This document shows, piece after piece, positions 1 through 6,526 of a DNA stretch of 10,455 nucleotides (position 1 is the stretch's first letter; the number at the start of each line of letters is the position of its first letter). Made by a program: the position numbers and the translations under genes. The notes beneath the pieces were generated by a model, which was not told the DNA's origin, searched no databases, and saw nothing but the letters and a program-made list of their open reading frames with translations. The DNA is from DASQFD01 sp035633255 (GTDB lineage: Bacteria; Actinomycetota; Actinomycetes; Actinomycetales; Dermatophilaceae), in NCBI GenBank assembly GCA_035633255.1, contig DASQFD010000112.1:1-10455 (forward strand), read 5' to 3'.

Positions 1-252
1 TACCTGAACGAGTTCGTCTTCCGGTTCAACCGGCGCCGCTCGCGCGCCCGCGGCATGCTCTTCTACCGCGTCCTGCAGCTCGCCGTCACACACGCACCCG
101 TGCGCTACCGCGACCTGGTCGCCGACCCCAAGCCCAAGCGCATCACGCCACGACCGCCGACCCGGCGAGGCCACCCACCGAGCTTGGACCGCCCACTCGC
201 CGACCGCCCGTGGCGCGAGATTCCAAGCACGATAGTCCGGTCAGATGAATAG
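1..252 (+). CDS. IS1595-family (ISXO2-like) transposase, C-terminal fragment
   Basis: Reading frame 1 is open from the first base to the TAG at 250-252. It begins YLNEFVFRFNRRRSRARG, continues through MLFYRVLQLAV, and includes PVRYRDLV at about residues 32-39. This is the usual C-terminus of ISXO2-like DDE transposases of the IS1595 family, where the Y..EF.FRFNRR block follows the last catalytic acidic residue. The catalytic DDE residues and the start lie before the window, so I cannot say whether the full gene is intact. The last 40 or so residues, rich in Pro and Arg, do not look like family sequence, so the frame may run past the normal stop. I could not identify a terminal inverted repeat or target duplication between 200 and 290. 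The element borders tesB at its 3' end with about 126 bp between the two stops. Confidence 0.8.
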   Translation, partial: YLNEFVFRFNRRRSRARGMLFYRVLQLAVTHAPVRYRDLVADPKPKRITPRPPTRRGHPPSLDRPLADRPWREIPSTIVRSDE

Positions 253-289
253 CCCTATGGCAGGAAATGTCCGGGGCGATGAGCCGGAC

Positions 290-349
290 GCGAGCGGGGG
301 GCGCCGGCAGGGGGCGAGCGGGGGAGGGGGCCGGCAGGGACGGGTGGGG
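290..349. repeat. G-rich imperfect tandem repeat between transposase and tesB
   Basis: Two imperfect copies of a unit of about 24-27 bases start at 290 and 314. Each has GCGAGCGGGGG followed by a CCGGCAGGG block. The plus strand carries runs of three to seven G at roughly 295-301, 311-314, 320-324, 326-330, 337-339, 342-344 and 346-349, which could form a G-quadruplex. The tract lies in the 126-bp gap between the converging stops of the transposase fragment and tesB, so it could be part of a termination region. No T-tract follows it. Otherwise 253-378 holds nothing I recognise. Confidence 0.45.
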
Positions 350-378
350 TTCTGGGCCGGGCGCTCCGGACGGGAGCC

Positions 379-1311
379 TCACTCCTTGAGGCGGACCATG
401 CCCTCCTGCGCGACCGTGGCCACCAGCCGCCCCTCCTGGGTGAACATCCGGCCGATGCCGAGGCCCCGCCCGCCCTGCGCCGAAGGGGACTGCTCGGCGT
501 ACAGCAGCCACTCGTCGGCGCGGGCCGGCCGGTGGAACCACATCGCGTGGTCCAGGCTGGCGATCCGCAGCGCCCGGTCGGTCATCGCGAGGCCGTGCCG
601 TCGCAGGACAGGGTGGAGCAGGGAGTAGTCCGAGGCGTAGGCGAGCACGGCGGCGTGCAGCAGGGGGTCGTCGGGGAGCCGCCCGACGGCCCGCATCCAC
701 ACGTGCTGGGCGGCGACCCGGTCGCCGGCGGGCGCGGCATACAGGTCGCGTTCGACGTGGCGGTGCTCGATCGGCCGCGCCTCGGCGATGTGCCGCGCGC
801 CGGGGTGGTCGATGCCGGCGTAGAGATCGGCGAGGGGGGTGAGCCCCGCCGGGCCGGCCACGTCGGGCATGACGTCCTGGTGGTCCAGCCCCGGGGCGGG
901 CCGCTGGAAGGAGGAGGCGAGGGTGAGGATGGGGGCGCCGTGCTGCACGGCGTGCACCCGGCGGGTGGAGAACGACCGGCCGTCCCGGAGCCGCTCGACG
1001 ACGAAGTGGATGTCGGCCTTGTCGTCGCCCGGCCGCATGAAGTACCCGTGCAGCGAGTGCGGCGCCCGACTGCTGCCGTCCGGCTCGGGCGCGATGGTCA
1101 GCCCGCAGGCCATCAGCCCCTGCGCGAGCACCTGTCCGCCGAACACCCGCCCGTGCGGCATGACCTGGCTGCGGCCGACGAACACCGTGGTGTCGGAGGT
1201 GTACCCCTCGCCGCCGGCGACCCCGGGTGCGAGGCTGACCTGGCTGGCCCCGACCTCCTCGAGGTGGAGGACCGCCAGGAGGTGCTCCAGAGGGGTCGCG
1301 TCGAGGCTCAC
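379..1311 (-). CDS. tesB: Acyl-CoA thioesterase II
   Basis: The 310-residue protein hydrolyses acyl-CoA to free fatty acid and CoA in the cytoplasm. It matches the TesB double-hotdog family along its whole length: HGRVFGGQVLAQ at about 53-64 in the first hotdog, SLHGYFMRPG at 86-95, and the second hotdog after residue 185. The three catalytic positions known from E. coli TesB (Asp204, Thr228, Gln278) line up at the same spacing here as Asp228 (YASDYS), Ser252 (ASLDHAMWFH) and Gln302 (AQEG). Ser for Thr is conservative, so the enzyme is probably active. The start is GTG, with TAGGGTGG just upstream, which could be a weak Shine-Dalgarno or a leaderless -10 element. It is transcribed alone, diverging from the dihydrofolate reductase-family gene. 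The length is a little above the E. coli protein and typical of actinobacterial homologues. Confidence 0.93.
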   Translation of the reverse strand: MSLDATPLEHLLAVLHLEEVGASQVSLAPGVAGGEGYTSDTTVFVGRSQVMPHGRVFGGQVLAQGLMACGLTIAPEPDGSSRAPHSLHGYFMRPGDDKADIHFVVERLRDGRSFSTRRVHAVQHGAPILTLASSFQRPAPGLDHQDVMPDVAGPAGLTPLADLYAGIDHPGARHIAEARPIEHRHVERDLYAAPAGDRVAAQHVWMRAVGRLPDDPLLHAAVLAYASDYSLLHPVLRRHGLAMTDRALRIASLDHAMWFHRPARADEWLLYAEQSPSAQGGRGLGIGRMFTQEGRLVATVAQEGMVRLKE

Positions 1312-1317
1312 GAACCA

Positions 1318-1326
1318 CCACCCTAG
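1318..1326 (-). promoter_or_regulatory. Possible -10 (TAGGGT) or Shine-Dalgarno upstream of tesB
   Basis: On the minus strand CTAGGGTGG lies here, with TAGGGT ending eight bases before the GTG start of tesB. TAGGGT fits the actinobacterial -10 pattern TANNNT and would put transcription start at or next to the start codon. AGGGTGG could instead act as a ribosome binding site. The same nine bases precede the second serine hydrolase (7890-7898). No good -35 is seen. Confidence 0.35.
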
Positions 1327-1343
1327 CCACGGGTCGCGTACTC

Positions 1344-1357
1344 CGACGTCGACGTCG
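1344..1357. promoter_or_regulatory. 14-bp perfect palindrome in the divergent tesB/DHFR-like gap
   Basis: CGACGTCGACGTCG is a perfect 14-bp palindrome lying 33 bp upstream of the tesB start and 113 bp upstream of the dihydrofolate reductase-like gene. Its position suits an operator for either gene. It is also a simple repeat of GACGTC, which arises easily in GC-rich DNA. Apart from this, the gap 1312-1469 shows no clear promoter or reading frame that I would support. Confidence 0.3.
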
Positions 1358-1469
1358 AGGACGACGCGGACCCCCGGCCGACGCCAACCGCGAGGCCGAC
1401 CCGGAGGTCGCCCGCCGCCCGCCGGCCCTCGGAGATGCCGGACGCCACTCGTCCCGACAGACTGCGCCG

Positions 1470-2118
1470 ATGGCGCGCCTCCGCTACGCCGTCATCATGT
1501 CCCTCGACGGGTATTTCAGGGACCGGCAGGGCGGCTTCGGGTGGGCGGCGCCGGACGAGGAGGTGCATGCGTTCGTCAACGACCTCGAGCGCGGGACCGG
1601 GACGTACCTCTGCGGCCGACGCATGTACGAGGTCATGCACGCCTGGAGGACCGACCCGGGCCTGGCCGCGGCGTCACCGGCGACCGCCGACTTCGCCGGC
1701 CTCTGGCGAGCCGCCGAGAAGGTCGTGAACTCGGCCTCGCTCACGGCGGTGCACGCCAGCCGAACCCGCCTGGAGCGGGGTCTTCGACCCGGACGCCGTG
1801 CAGCGGCTGAGGGCCACCGCCCATCGTGACCTCGCGATCGGCGGCGCCATGCTCGCCGCCACTGCCTTCCGCACGTGCTTGGTCGACGAGGTGTCCGTGC
1901 TCGCTGCACCCGCCACGGTCGGGGGAGGGCTTGCGCACTTCGCGCCGGACCCACCTATTCACCTGCAGCTGGTCGACCAGGGCACCTTCGCGGTACGTGA
2001 CATGACGTCCCAGCGACTACAGGGTCCTGAGCTGAGCCCCGGCGAGTGGGCGAGGTCCATCCTTGACCTCTACGTAGGGCTAGGTAGACTACGAGGATGC
2101 CTCGCCCGCCGCGGATGA
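1470..2118 (+). pseudogene. Dihydrofolate reductase-family protein (RibD C-terminal-like), frameshifted
   Basis: The first frame (1470-1829) begins MARLRYAVIMSLDGYF and has the family pattern of a beta strand plus SLDGY, then WAAPDEEVHAFVNDLE (26-40), GTYLCGRRMYEVM (44-56) and VVNSASLT (85-92). After TRLER, near residue 103, the homology moves one frame over and continues as VFDPDAVQRLRATAHRDLAIGGAMLAATAF, then LVDEV and APATVGGG. Removing one G from the run GGGG at 1777-1780 restores a continuous protein. The family is the broad DHFR/RibD_C reductase group of actinobacteria, NADPH-binding and mostly of unknown substrate; this is not a housekeeping folA. The restored frame runs to 2118, overlapping the padR start by 22 bases. 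The tail after about 1990 is unlike the family, so the real end may be earlier. The ATG at 1470 has only a weak ribosome binding site. The gene could be decayed, or the break could be a base-calling error. Confidence 0.75.
2063..2096 (+). promoter_or_regulatory. Probable leaderless promoter of padR with overlapping palindromes
   Basis: TTGACC (2063-2068) is a near-consensus -35 element. TAGACT (2085-2090), 16 bases further on, fits the actinobacterial -10 TANNNT. The expected start of transcription falls at about 2097, the A of the padR ATG, which suggests a leaderless mRNA. Two inverted repeats lie on the spacer and -10: CTACGTAG (2070-2077) and GTAG-A-CTAC (2084-2092). Their placement fits an operator at which the PadR product represses its own operon. 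That is an inference from position; PadR-family regulators commonly autoregulate through dyads. Confidence 0.55.
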
Positions 2119-2426
2119 CGATGGCCACGCAGCTCGTCCTCCGGGCCCTGCTGGCCGACCCCGCGGCGGAGCTCTACGGCAGCGAGATCGGTGAGGCGGC
2201 GGGGCTGATGAGCGGCACGCTCCACCCGATCCTGGCCCGGCTCGAGGCGGCCGGCTGGGTGGAGTCACGGTGGGAGGACGTCGACCCACAGGTGGCCGGG
2301 CGCCCGGCGCGTCGCTACTACCGCCTCACCGGCGAGGGGGCCGACCAAGCGCGCGCCGAGCTGGCGCGCGTGCCGAGGCCCCAATCGGGCCGGCTGGCCC
2401 CACGCCCGGAGCCGGGCCTGTCATGA
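2097..2426 (+). CDS. PadR-family transcriptional regulator
   Basis: This 109-residue winged helix-turn-helix protein has the PadR N-terminal domain order. A helix LVLRALLADP (13-22) is followed by YGSEIGEAAGLMSGTLHPILARLEAAGWV: recognition helix about 38-50, with the T-LHPIL-RLE signature. Then come WEDV....GRPARRYYRLTGEG (59-81), the wing, and ADQARAEL. The C-terminal dimerisation part is short, as in the small PadR subgroup. The ATG is chosen because the downstream PadR signature is complete and because a -10 element lies six bases before it. The gene ends in an ATGA overlap (2423-2426) with the next gene, which marks translational coupling. It probably represses its own operon, including the following small protein and serine hydrolase. 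Its ligand cannot be told from the sequence. Confidence 0.88.
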   Translation: MPRPPRMTMATQLVLRALLADPAAELYGSEIGEAAGLMSGTLHPILARLEAAGWVESRWEDVDPQVAGRPARRYYRLTGEGADQARAELARVPRPQSGRLAPRPEPGLS

Positions 2427-2821
2427 ACGGGCGGCCGGGCAAGCTCGGCGTGACGCCCGCGGCGCGCCTCCTGGTCGGCGTCGCCACGGCCACGCTGCCG
2501 TCCGGGGCGGTGCGCGAGCGCTACCGCCGCGAACACCTGGGAGAGCTGAGGGCGGTCTCCCGCGGTGGCCAGGTGAACTACGCCGCCGGAGCGCTCGCCA
2601 CGTCGTGGGCGCTCCGACGAGCGGTGCTCGAGGGGAACGACATGTCGACGACGACGAAGCGTCCGGGCAAGCCCCTGCTGTGCCGGCTGAACCTGCACCA
2701 CGCCTGGCGACCGGAGAGCACGGAGGACGGCGGGCGTTACCGCCGCTGCGCCAGGTGCGGCAAGGACGACGTGGGACCGCCACCCCGCGGCATTCCCCAC
2801 CGGCCCATGCCGTGGGGCTGA
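2423..2821 (+). CDS. Uncharacterised protein with C-terminal zinc-ribbon-like tail, coupled to padR
   Basis: The predicted product is 132 residues. I do not recognise a named family. The first half (about 1-72) is amphipathic, with RERYRREHLGELRAV (31-45) and YAAGALATSWALRRAVL (53-69). This resembles the short segments that often follow padR in actinobacteria and precede membrane proteins. The second half has Cys87, His92-His93, and CARCGK with Cys109 and Cys112, a plausible zinc ribbon. The start overlaps the padR stop as ATGA. A second start at 2642 (ATG, codon 74) has AGGGG at 2631-2635, six bases upstream, and would make a 59-residue protein that is only the Cys/His part. So this may be two products or an old fusion. 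It is followed after 16 bp by the serine hydrolase, most likely in one operon. Confidence 0.65.
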   Translation: MNGRPGKLGVTPAARLLVGVATATLPSGAVRERYRREHLGELRAVSRGGQVNYAAGALATSWALRRAVLEGNDMSTTTKRPGKPLLCRLNLHHAWRPESTEDGGRYRRCARCGKDDVGPPPRGIPHRPMPWG

Positions 2822-2837
2822 GCGTTCGGGGGAGACG

Positions 2838-4075
2838 ATGAGCGACTCAGCTCGATGCCGTCTCGGAGCGGCGAAGCGCCTGCCCGGCCGCTCGGTGCGT
2901 GGCACGTGCGCGCTGGTGCTCTGCCTTGTCCTCGCGGCATGCACCTCGACCGCCGGCCGCTCCTCCGCGCCCCGCGGGTCCCCGACGTCCTCGTCCGGGA
3001 GCGCCGCGACGTCATCCGGCGTCGAGGGAGCCTGGCCCGCCCCGCCCACGACGCAGGTCCCTGCCCGGACCGCCGCGCAGCTGCAGCGGGAGGTCGAACG
3101 GTGGGTGACATCCGGTCTGGTTCCCGGCGTGACCGCCGCTGTGGTCACGCCGCAGGGCCTGTGGACCGGCGCCGCCGGGGTGGACGGCGCCGGCAAACCC
3201 CTGGAGCCACGATCCGGCATGGCGCTGGCCAGCGTCACCAAGACGTTCACGGCCGCCGAGGTGATGCTCCTTGCCGAGCGGGGGGCGCTCGACCTCGACG
3301 CGCCGGCCTCGGCCTACGTCAAGGTCCCGCAGGTGAGGAACGGCGTGACGCTCCGACAGCTGCTGGCCCACCGCTCCACCATTCCGGAACCGGGAGAAGC
3401 CGCGTACGCGGCCGTGTGGGGGCAGTCGAACGGCACTGGTCGCCGGAGCAGTTCGTCAAGCTCGTCCCCGCGCCGAAGGATGCACCGGGGACTCGGTTCT
3501 CCTACGACAACACCAACGACGTGCTGCTCGGCCTGGTGGTGGAGGCGGTGACGAAGTCCGACCTGGCCAGCGTGTTGCGTCGCGACCTCTGGCAGCCGCT
3601 GGGGCTGGAGCGCCTCGCGCTGCAGGACGCGCAGCAACTGCCCGCACCGCTCGCTCAGCCGGGCGAGGACGATGAGATGCCCCCAGGCCGCCGAGACCTG
3701 GGATATCTGCCGTTCCGTTCCGTGGTGAGTGGCCTCGCGGCGGCCGGTGGTGCCGCCGGCGACGCCGAGGCGGTGGCCCGCTGGGGCTACGGGCTGTCCG
3801 GCGCGGCGGTGCTCCGCCCGAGCACCGTCTCGCAGATGACCGACTTCCAGGACGACGACGGCTACGGGCTGGGCACGATGGACTTCACCGACCGCTACTG
3901 GTGGAAGTACAACATCGACGGGTTCGGGCACGTGGGCGACCTCCCCGGCTACCGCAGCGTGCTGGCGGTCATCCCGGCCCGCCGAATCTCGGTGGCGATC
4001 CTCAGCCCCTCCTCCACCGAGACCGTGCCGTACGTCCAGTACCTCCTCAAAGCGGGCGGCCTGCTCGCCGGCTGA
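2838..4075 (+). pseudogene. Lipoprotein serine hydrolase (class C beta-lactamase/DD-peptidase fold), frameshifted
   Basis: The protein starts with a lipoprotein signal: a basic N-region, then ALVLCLVLAAC with lipobox LAAC and Cys35, followed by a Ser/Pro/Thr linker. The serine hydrolase domain starts near residue 80. It has the nucleophile motif SVTK (Ser132, Lys135), RQLLAHRSTIPE (173-184) and, in the next frame, SYDNTND (the YxN motif), LWQPLGLE and GHVGDLPG, which takes the place of the KTG box as in many family members. The frame breaks at GGGGG (3418-3422). Adding one G gives AYAAVWGAVERHWSPEQF and an uninterrupted protein of about 412 residues. The family includes DD-peptidases, esterases and beta-lactamases, so the substrate is unknown; the lipoprotein signal places it on the outer face of the membrane. 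A GGGGGAG ribosome binding site lies just before the ATG. It is last in the padR block and convergent with recQ, with a 37-bp gap. Confidence 0.82.
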
Positions 4076-4112
4076 CGGGTAGGCGCGCACGCCGGCAGCG
4101 GCGGACGCCACG

Positions 4113-6341
4113 TCAGCCGTCGACGGCGAGGGCGAACGGCAGGACCTCCGGCGCCCCCGCCCGGCGCAGCGCGCGGCCGGCCACGGTCATCGTCCACCGG
4201 GAGCTGACGAGGTCGTCGACGAGCAGCACCGGACCCCCGGCCCCTGCCAACGCCGCCTCAAGGTCGGGTCCGACGACGAGCCGCTCCCAGAGGCCGGCGA
4301 GGCGGAAGGCGCTGTTGCCGCCCGGCTCCCCGGTCGGCCCTCCGTGCGCGAGGTCGAGCTCGCCCAGGAAGGGCAGCCGCCCCACCTCGGCCAGGGCCTG
4401 CGCGACCGAGCCCACCAGGAGGGGCCGGTGCCGCGACGGCACGACCACCACGCCGACCGGCCGCCGCTCCCACCCCCAGCCCGCGAGCACCTCGACGCAG
4501 GCCCGCAGCAACGGCTCGGACGCGGGGCCGTCCTCGGCCCGGAGCACCTCACGCAGCCGCTGGCCCCAGCCGAGGTCGGTGAGGCGCGCCAGGGCTCGCC
4601 CCCGCGCGACCGCCTCCTCACCCGGGATCCGTCCGCGCACCGGCACCCCGAGCCGGTCCATGCCCGTCGGCCACGACGCGCGTGGCTCGAGGTCGACACC
4701 CACCCTGGCGAGCCGGCTGCGCGCTGCCCCGACCACCTGGTCGGGCAGGTCGGTCGGGTACCACGCGCCGGCGCACGCGTCGCACCGCGCGCACGGGCGA
4801 GTCGTGTCGTCGTCGAGGCACTCCTGCAGGAACGCCATCCGGCAGGCGTCGGTGCGTTCGTAGCCGAGCATGAGCTGCTGCTCGTGGCGCCGGGCGGCGG
4901 CGACCCGCTCGTAGCGCTCGGCGTCGTAGGACCACGGCGTCCCCGTGGCCACCCATCCGCCGGAGACCCGCTGCACGGCACCGTCGACGTCGAGGACCTT
5001 CAGCAGCAGCTCCAGGCGCGTCCGGCGGACGTCGACCGCCGTCTCCAGCGCGGCCGTGGAGAGCGGGCGGCCCGCCTCGGCCAGGGCCCGGAGCACGGCG
5101 TCGGCCTGCTCCTCGCGGGGCATGGACACCGACGCGAAGTAGGTCCAGATGTCCCTGTCCTCCGGTCCGGGGAGCAGCAGCACGTCGGCGCGTTCGGTGG
5201 CCCGACCGGCGCGCCCCACCTGCTGGTAGTACGCCACCGGTGACGAGGGCGCGCCGACGTGCACGACGAAGCCGAGGTCGGGCTTGTCGAACCCCATGCC
5301 GAGCGCGGACGTCGCGACGAGCGCCTTGACCTCGTTGGCCCGCAGCGCCGCCTCGAGGCGCTCCCGGTCGGCCGGGTCGGTCCGGCCGGTGTAGGCGGCG
5401 ACGCGGTGCCCGGCCTCGGCGAGCGCGGCGGCGACGTCCTCGGCCGCCGCGACGGTCAGGGTGTAGACGATGCCGCTTCCCGGGAGGTCGCCGACGTGCG
5501 CCAGCAGCCACCCCAGGCGCTGCTCCGGCGACATCGACGGCAGCACGCCCAGCCGGAGCGAGTCGCGGGCCAGCCCGCCGCGCACGGTGCGCACGGCGTG
5601 CCCCCCGACGCCCAGCTGCTCGACGACGTCGGTGACGACCCGGGCGTTCGCGGTGGCGGTCGTGGCCAGCACCGGGGTGTCGGCGGCAAGCCCGGCGAGC
5701 AGGTCGCGGATGCGGCGGTAGTCCGGGCGGAAGTCATGACCCCAGTCGCTGACGCAGTGCGCCTCGTCGACGACGAGCAGCCCGCAGCGCCGGGCGAGGT
5801 CGGGCAGCTGCTCGTCGCGGAAGCGGGGGTTGTTCAGCCGCTCGGGGCTCACCAGCAGCACGTCCACCGCGTCGGCGGCGAGCGCCCGGCGCACCTCGTC
5901 CCAGTCCTGCGCGTTGGCGGAGTTCATCGTCACCGCGCGGATGCCGGCGCGCTCGGCCGCGGCGACCTGGTCGCGCATCAGCGCGAGCAGCGGGCTGAGG
6001 ATGACCGTCGGACCGGCGCCCTGCGAGCGGCGCAGCGCCGTGGCGACGAAGTAGACCGCCGACTTGCCCCAGCCGGTGCGCTGGACGACCAGGACGCGGG
6101 AGCGGTCCGCGACGAGCGCCTCGACCGCCTCGAGCTGTCCGTCGCGGAACACCGCGTCCTCCCGGCCGACCAGCCGGCGCAGCGCGGCACCGGCCTGCTC
6201 CCGCAGGGCTCCGGGGGACAGTGGGGTGGGCGGGCCGGCGGGGGTGAGTGGCCCGTCGGGGGTGGGTGGCCCGTCGGGGGTGGGCGGCCCGTCGGCCACC
6301 GAGGCGGTGGGGAGTGCGGGCGAGGCGGGGGTGCCGGTCAT
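4113..6341 (-). CDS. recQ: RecQ-family ATP-dependent DNA helicase with C-terminal phosphoribosyltransferase-like domain
   Basis: This 742-residue 3'-5' superfamily 2 helicase acts in DNA repair. Motifs in order are FRDGQLEAV (65-73), Walker A TGWGKS (89-94), LSPLLALMRDQ (115-125), DEAH (192-195) with DWGHDFRPDYR, TATAN (228-232), ATSALGMGFDKPD (343-355) and YYQQVGRAGR (371-380). The RecQ zinc site follows, with Cys500, Cys508, Cys517, Cys520 and Cys523. There is no HRDC domain. Residues 627-742 resemble a ComF-type PRTase instead: VVVVPSRHRPLLVGS, GGNSAFRLAGLWERL, then VLLVDDLVSSRWTMT (705-719), where the PRPP loop Gly is replaced by Arg. The ATG at 6341 is chosen over longer upstream frames because the preceding stretch is a palindromic repeat, GGTGGG lies six bases before it, and protein similarity starts later. 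Residues 18-40 are a Pro-rich repeat linker. The gene follows a serine hydrolase by 185 bp. Confidence 0.92.
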   Translation of the reverse strand: MTGTPASPALPTASVADGPPTPDGPPTPDGPLTPAGPPTPLSPGALREQAGAALRRLVGREDAVFRDGQLEAVEALVADRSRVLVVQRTGWGKSAVYFVATALRRSQGAGPTVILSPLLALMRDQVAAAERAGIRAVTMNSANAQDWDEVRRALAADAVDVLLVSPERLNNPRFRDEQLPDLARRCGLLVVDEAHCVSDWGHDFRPDYRRIRDLLAGLAADTPVLATTATANARVVTDVVEQLGVGGHAVRTVRGGLARDSLRLGVLPSMSPEQRLGWLLAHVGDLPGSGIVYTLTVAAAEDVAAALAEAGHRVAAYTGRTDPADRERLEAALRANEVKALVATSALGMGFDKPDLGFVVHVGAPSSPVAYYQQVGRAGRATERADVLLLPGPEDRDIWTYFASVSMPREEQADAVLRALAEAGRPLSTAALETAVDVRRTRLELLLKVLDVDGAVQRVSGGWVATGTPWSYDAERYERVAAARRHEQQLMLGYERTDACRMAFLQECLDDDTTRPCARCDACAGAWYPTDLPDQVVGAARSRLARVGVDLEPRASWPTGMDRLGVPVRGRIPGEEAVARGRALARLTDLGWGQRLREVLRAEDGPASEPLLRACVEVLAGWGWERRPVGVVVVPSRHRPLLVGSVAQALAEVGRLPFLGELDLAHGGPTGEPGGNSAFRLAGLWERLVVGPDLEAALAGAGGPVLLVDDLVSSRWTMTVAGRALRRAGAPEVLPFALAVDG
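6222..6293 (-). repeat. Four 18-bp tandem repeats coding the RecQ N-terminal linker
   Basis: Units at 6222-6239, 6240-6257, 6258-6275 and 6276-6293 share the pattern GGGGGTGGGTGGCCCGTC with few changes; the first is the most diverged. Each is six codons, read on the minus strand as copies of DGPPTP or AGPPTP. The period is a multiple of three, so changes in copy number keep the helicase in frame. It forms a Pro-rich flexible linker ahead of the helicase core. Confidence 0.85.
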
Positions 6342-6420
6342 GGTCGGCCCACCGTATGCCGTCCCGCCGACACCGCCGGCCGGTCGTCCACAGCGAGGCC
6401 GGTCGGGGTGCCGGGCAGCG

Positions 6421-6512
6421 GTGCGGAACCGGCTCGCGAGCCGACACGGCACTCGCGAGCCCGTTCGGACAGGCTCGCGAGTGCGAACCCGGCTCGCGAG
6501 CCGATTCGGCAC
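6421..6512. repeat. 92-nt nested palindrome with repeated CTCGCGAG cores
   Basis: Outer arms 6421-6443 and 6490-6512 pair at 21 of 23 positions. Inner arms 6449-6461 and 6472-6484 are perfect over 13 bp. Both share the same centre (6466.5), with a 5x5 internal loop and a 10-nt apical loop. The core CTCGCGAG occurs at 6433, 6452, 6474 and 6493, with a degenerate CTCGAG at 6512. The 12-bp palindrome GGCTCGCGAGCC occurs at 6431 and 6491. The element sits 15 bp past the serine hydrolase stop and 80 bp before the recQ start. It may be a REP-like or MITE-like element, or a terminator or attenuator without a T-tract. Confidence 0.8.
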
Positions 6513-6526
6513 TCGAGCCGCTGTGG

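Noticed and set aside
143..1387. Long open frame on the minus strand beside tesB
   Set aside because: It is a frame-shifted shadow of tesB, made of Arg/Pro/Gly-rich low-complexity sequence; the TesB frame has clear catalytic residues.
3418..3422. Programmed frameshift in the first serine hydrolase
   Set aside because: No slippery heptamer or stimulatory structure that I could recognise; a single lost G explains the break more simply.
4116..4127. GCCGTCGACGGC palindrome at the recQ 3' end as a terminator
   Set aside because: It has no loop, no T-tract, and lies in the final codons of recQ; coding for the last residues explains it.
6431..6520. CRISPR-like array of CTCGCGAG repeats
   Set aside because: Repeats are 8-12 bases with gaps of about 11, are self-palindromic and have no cas genes nearby; they are better explained as one nested palindrome.
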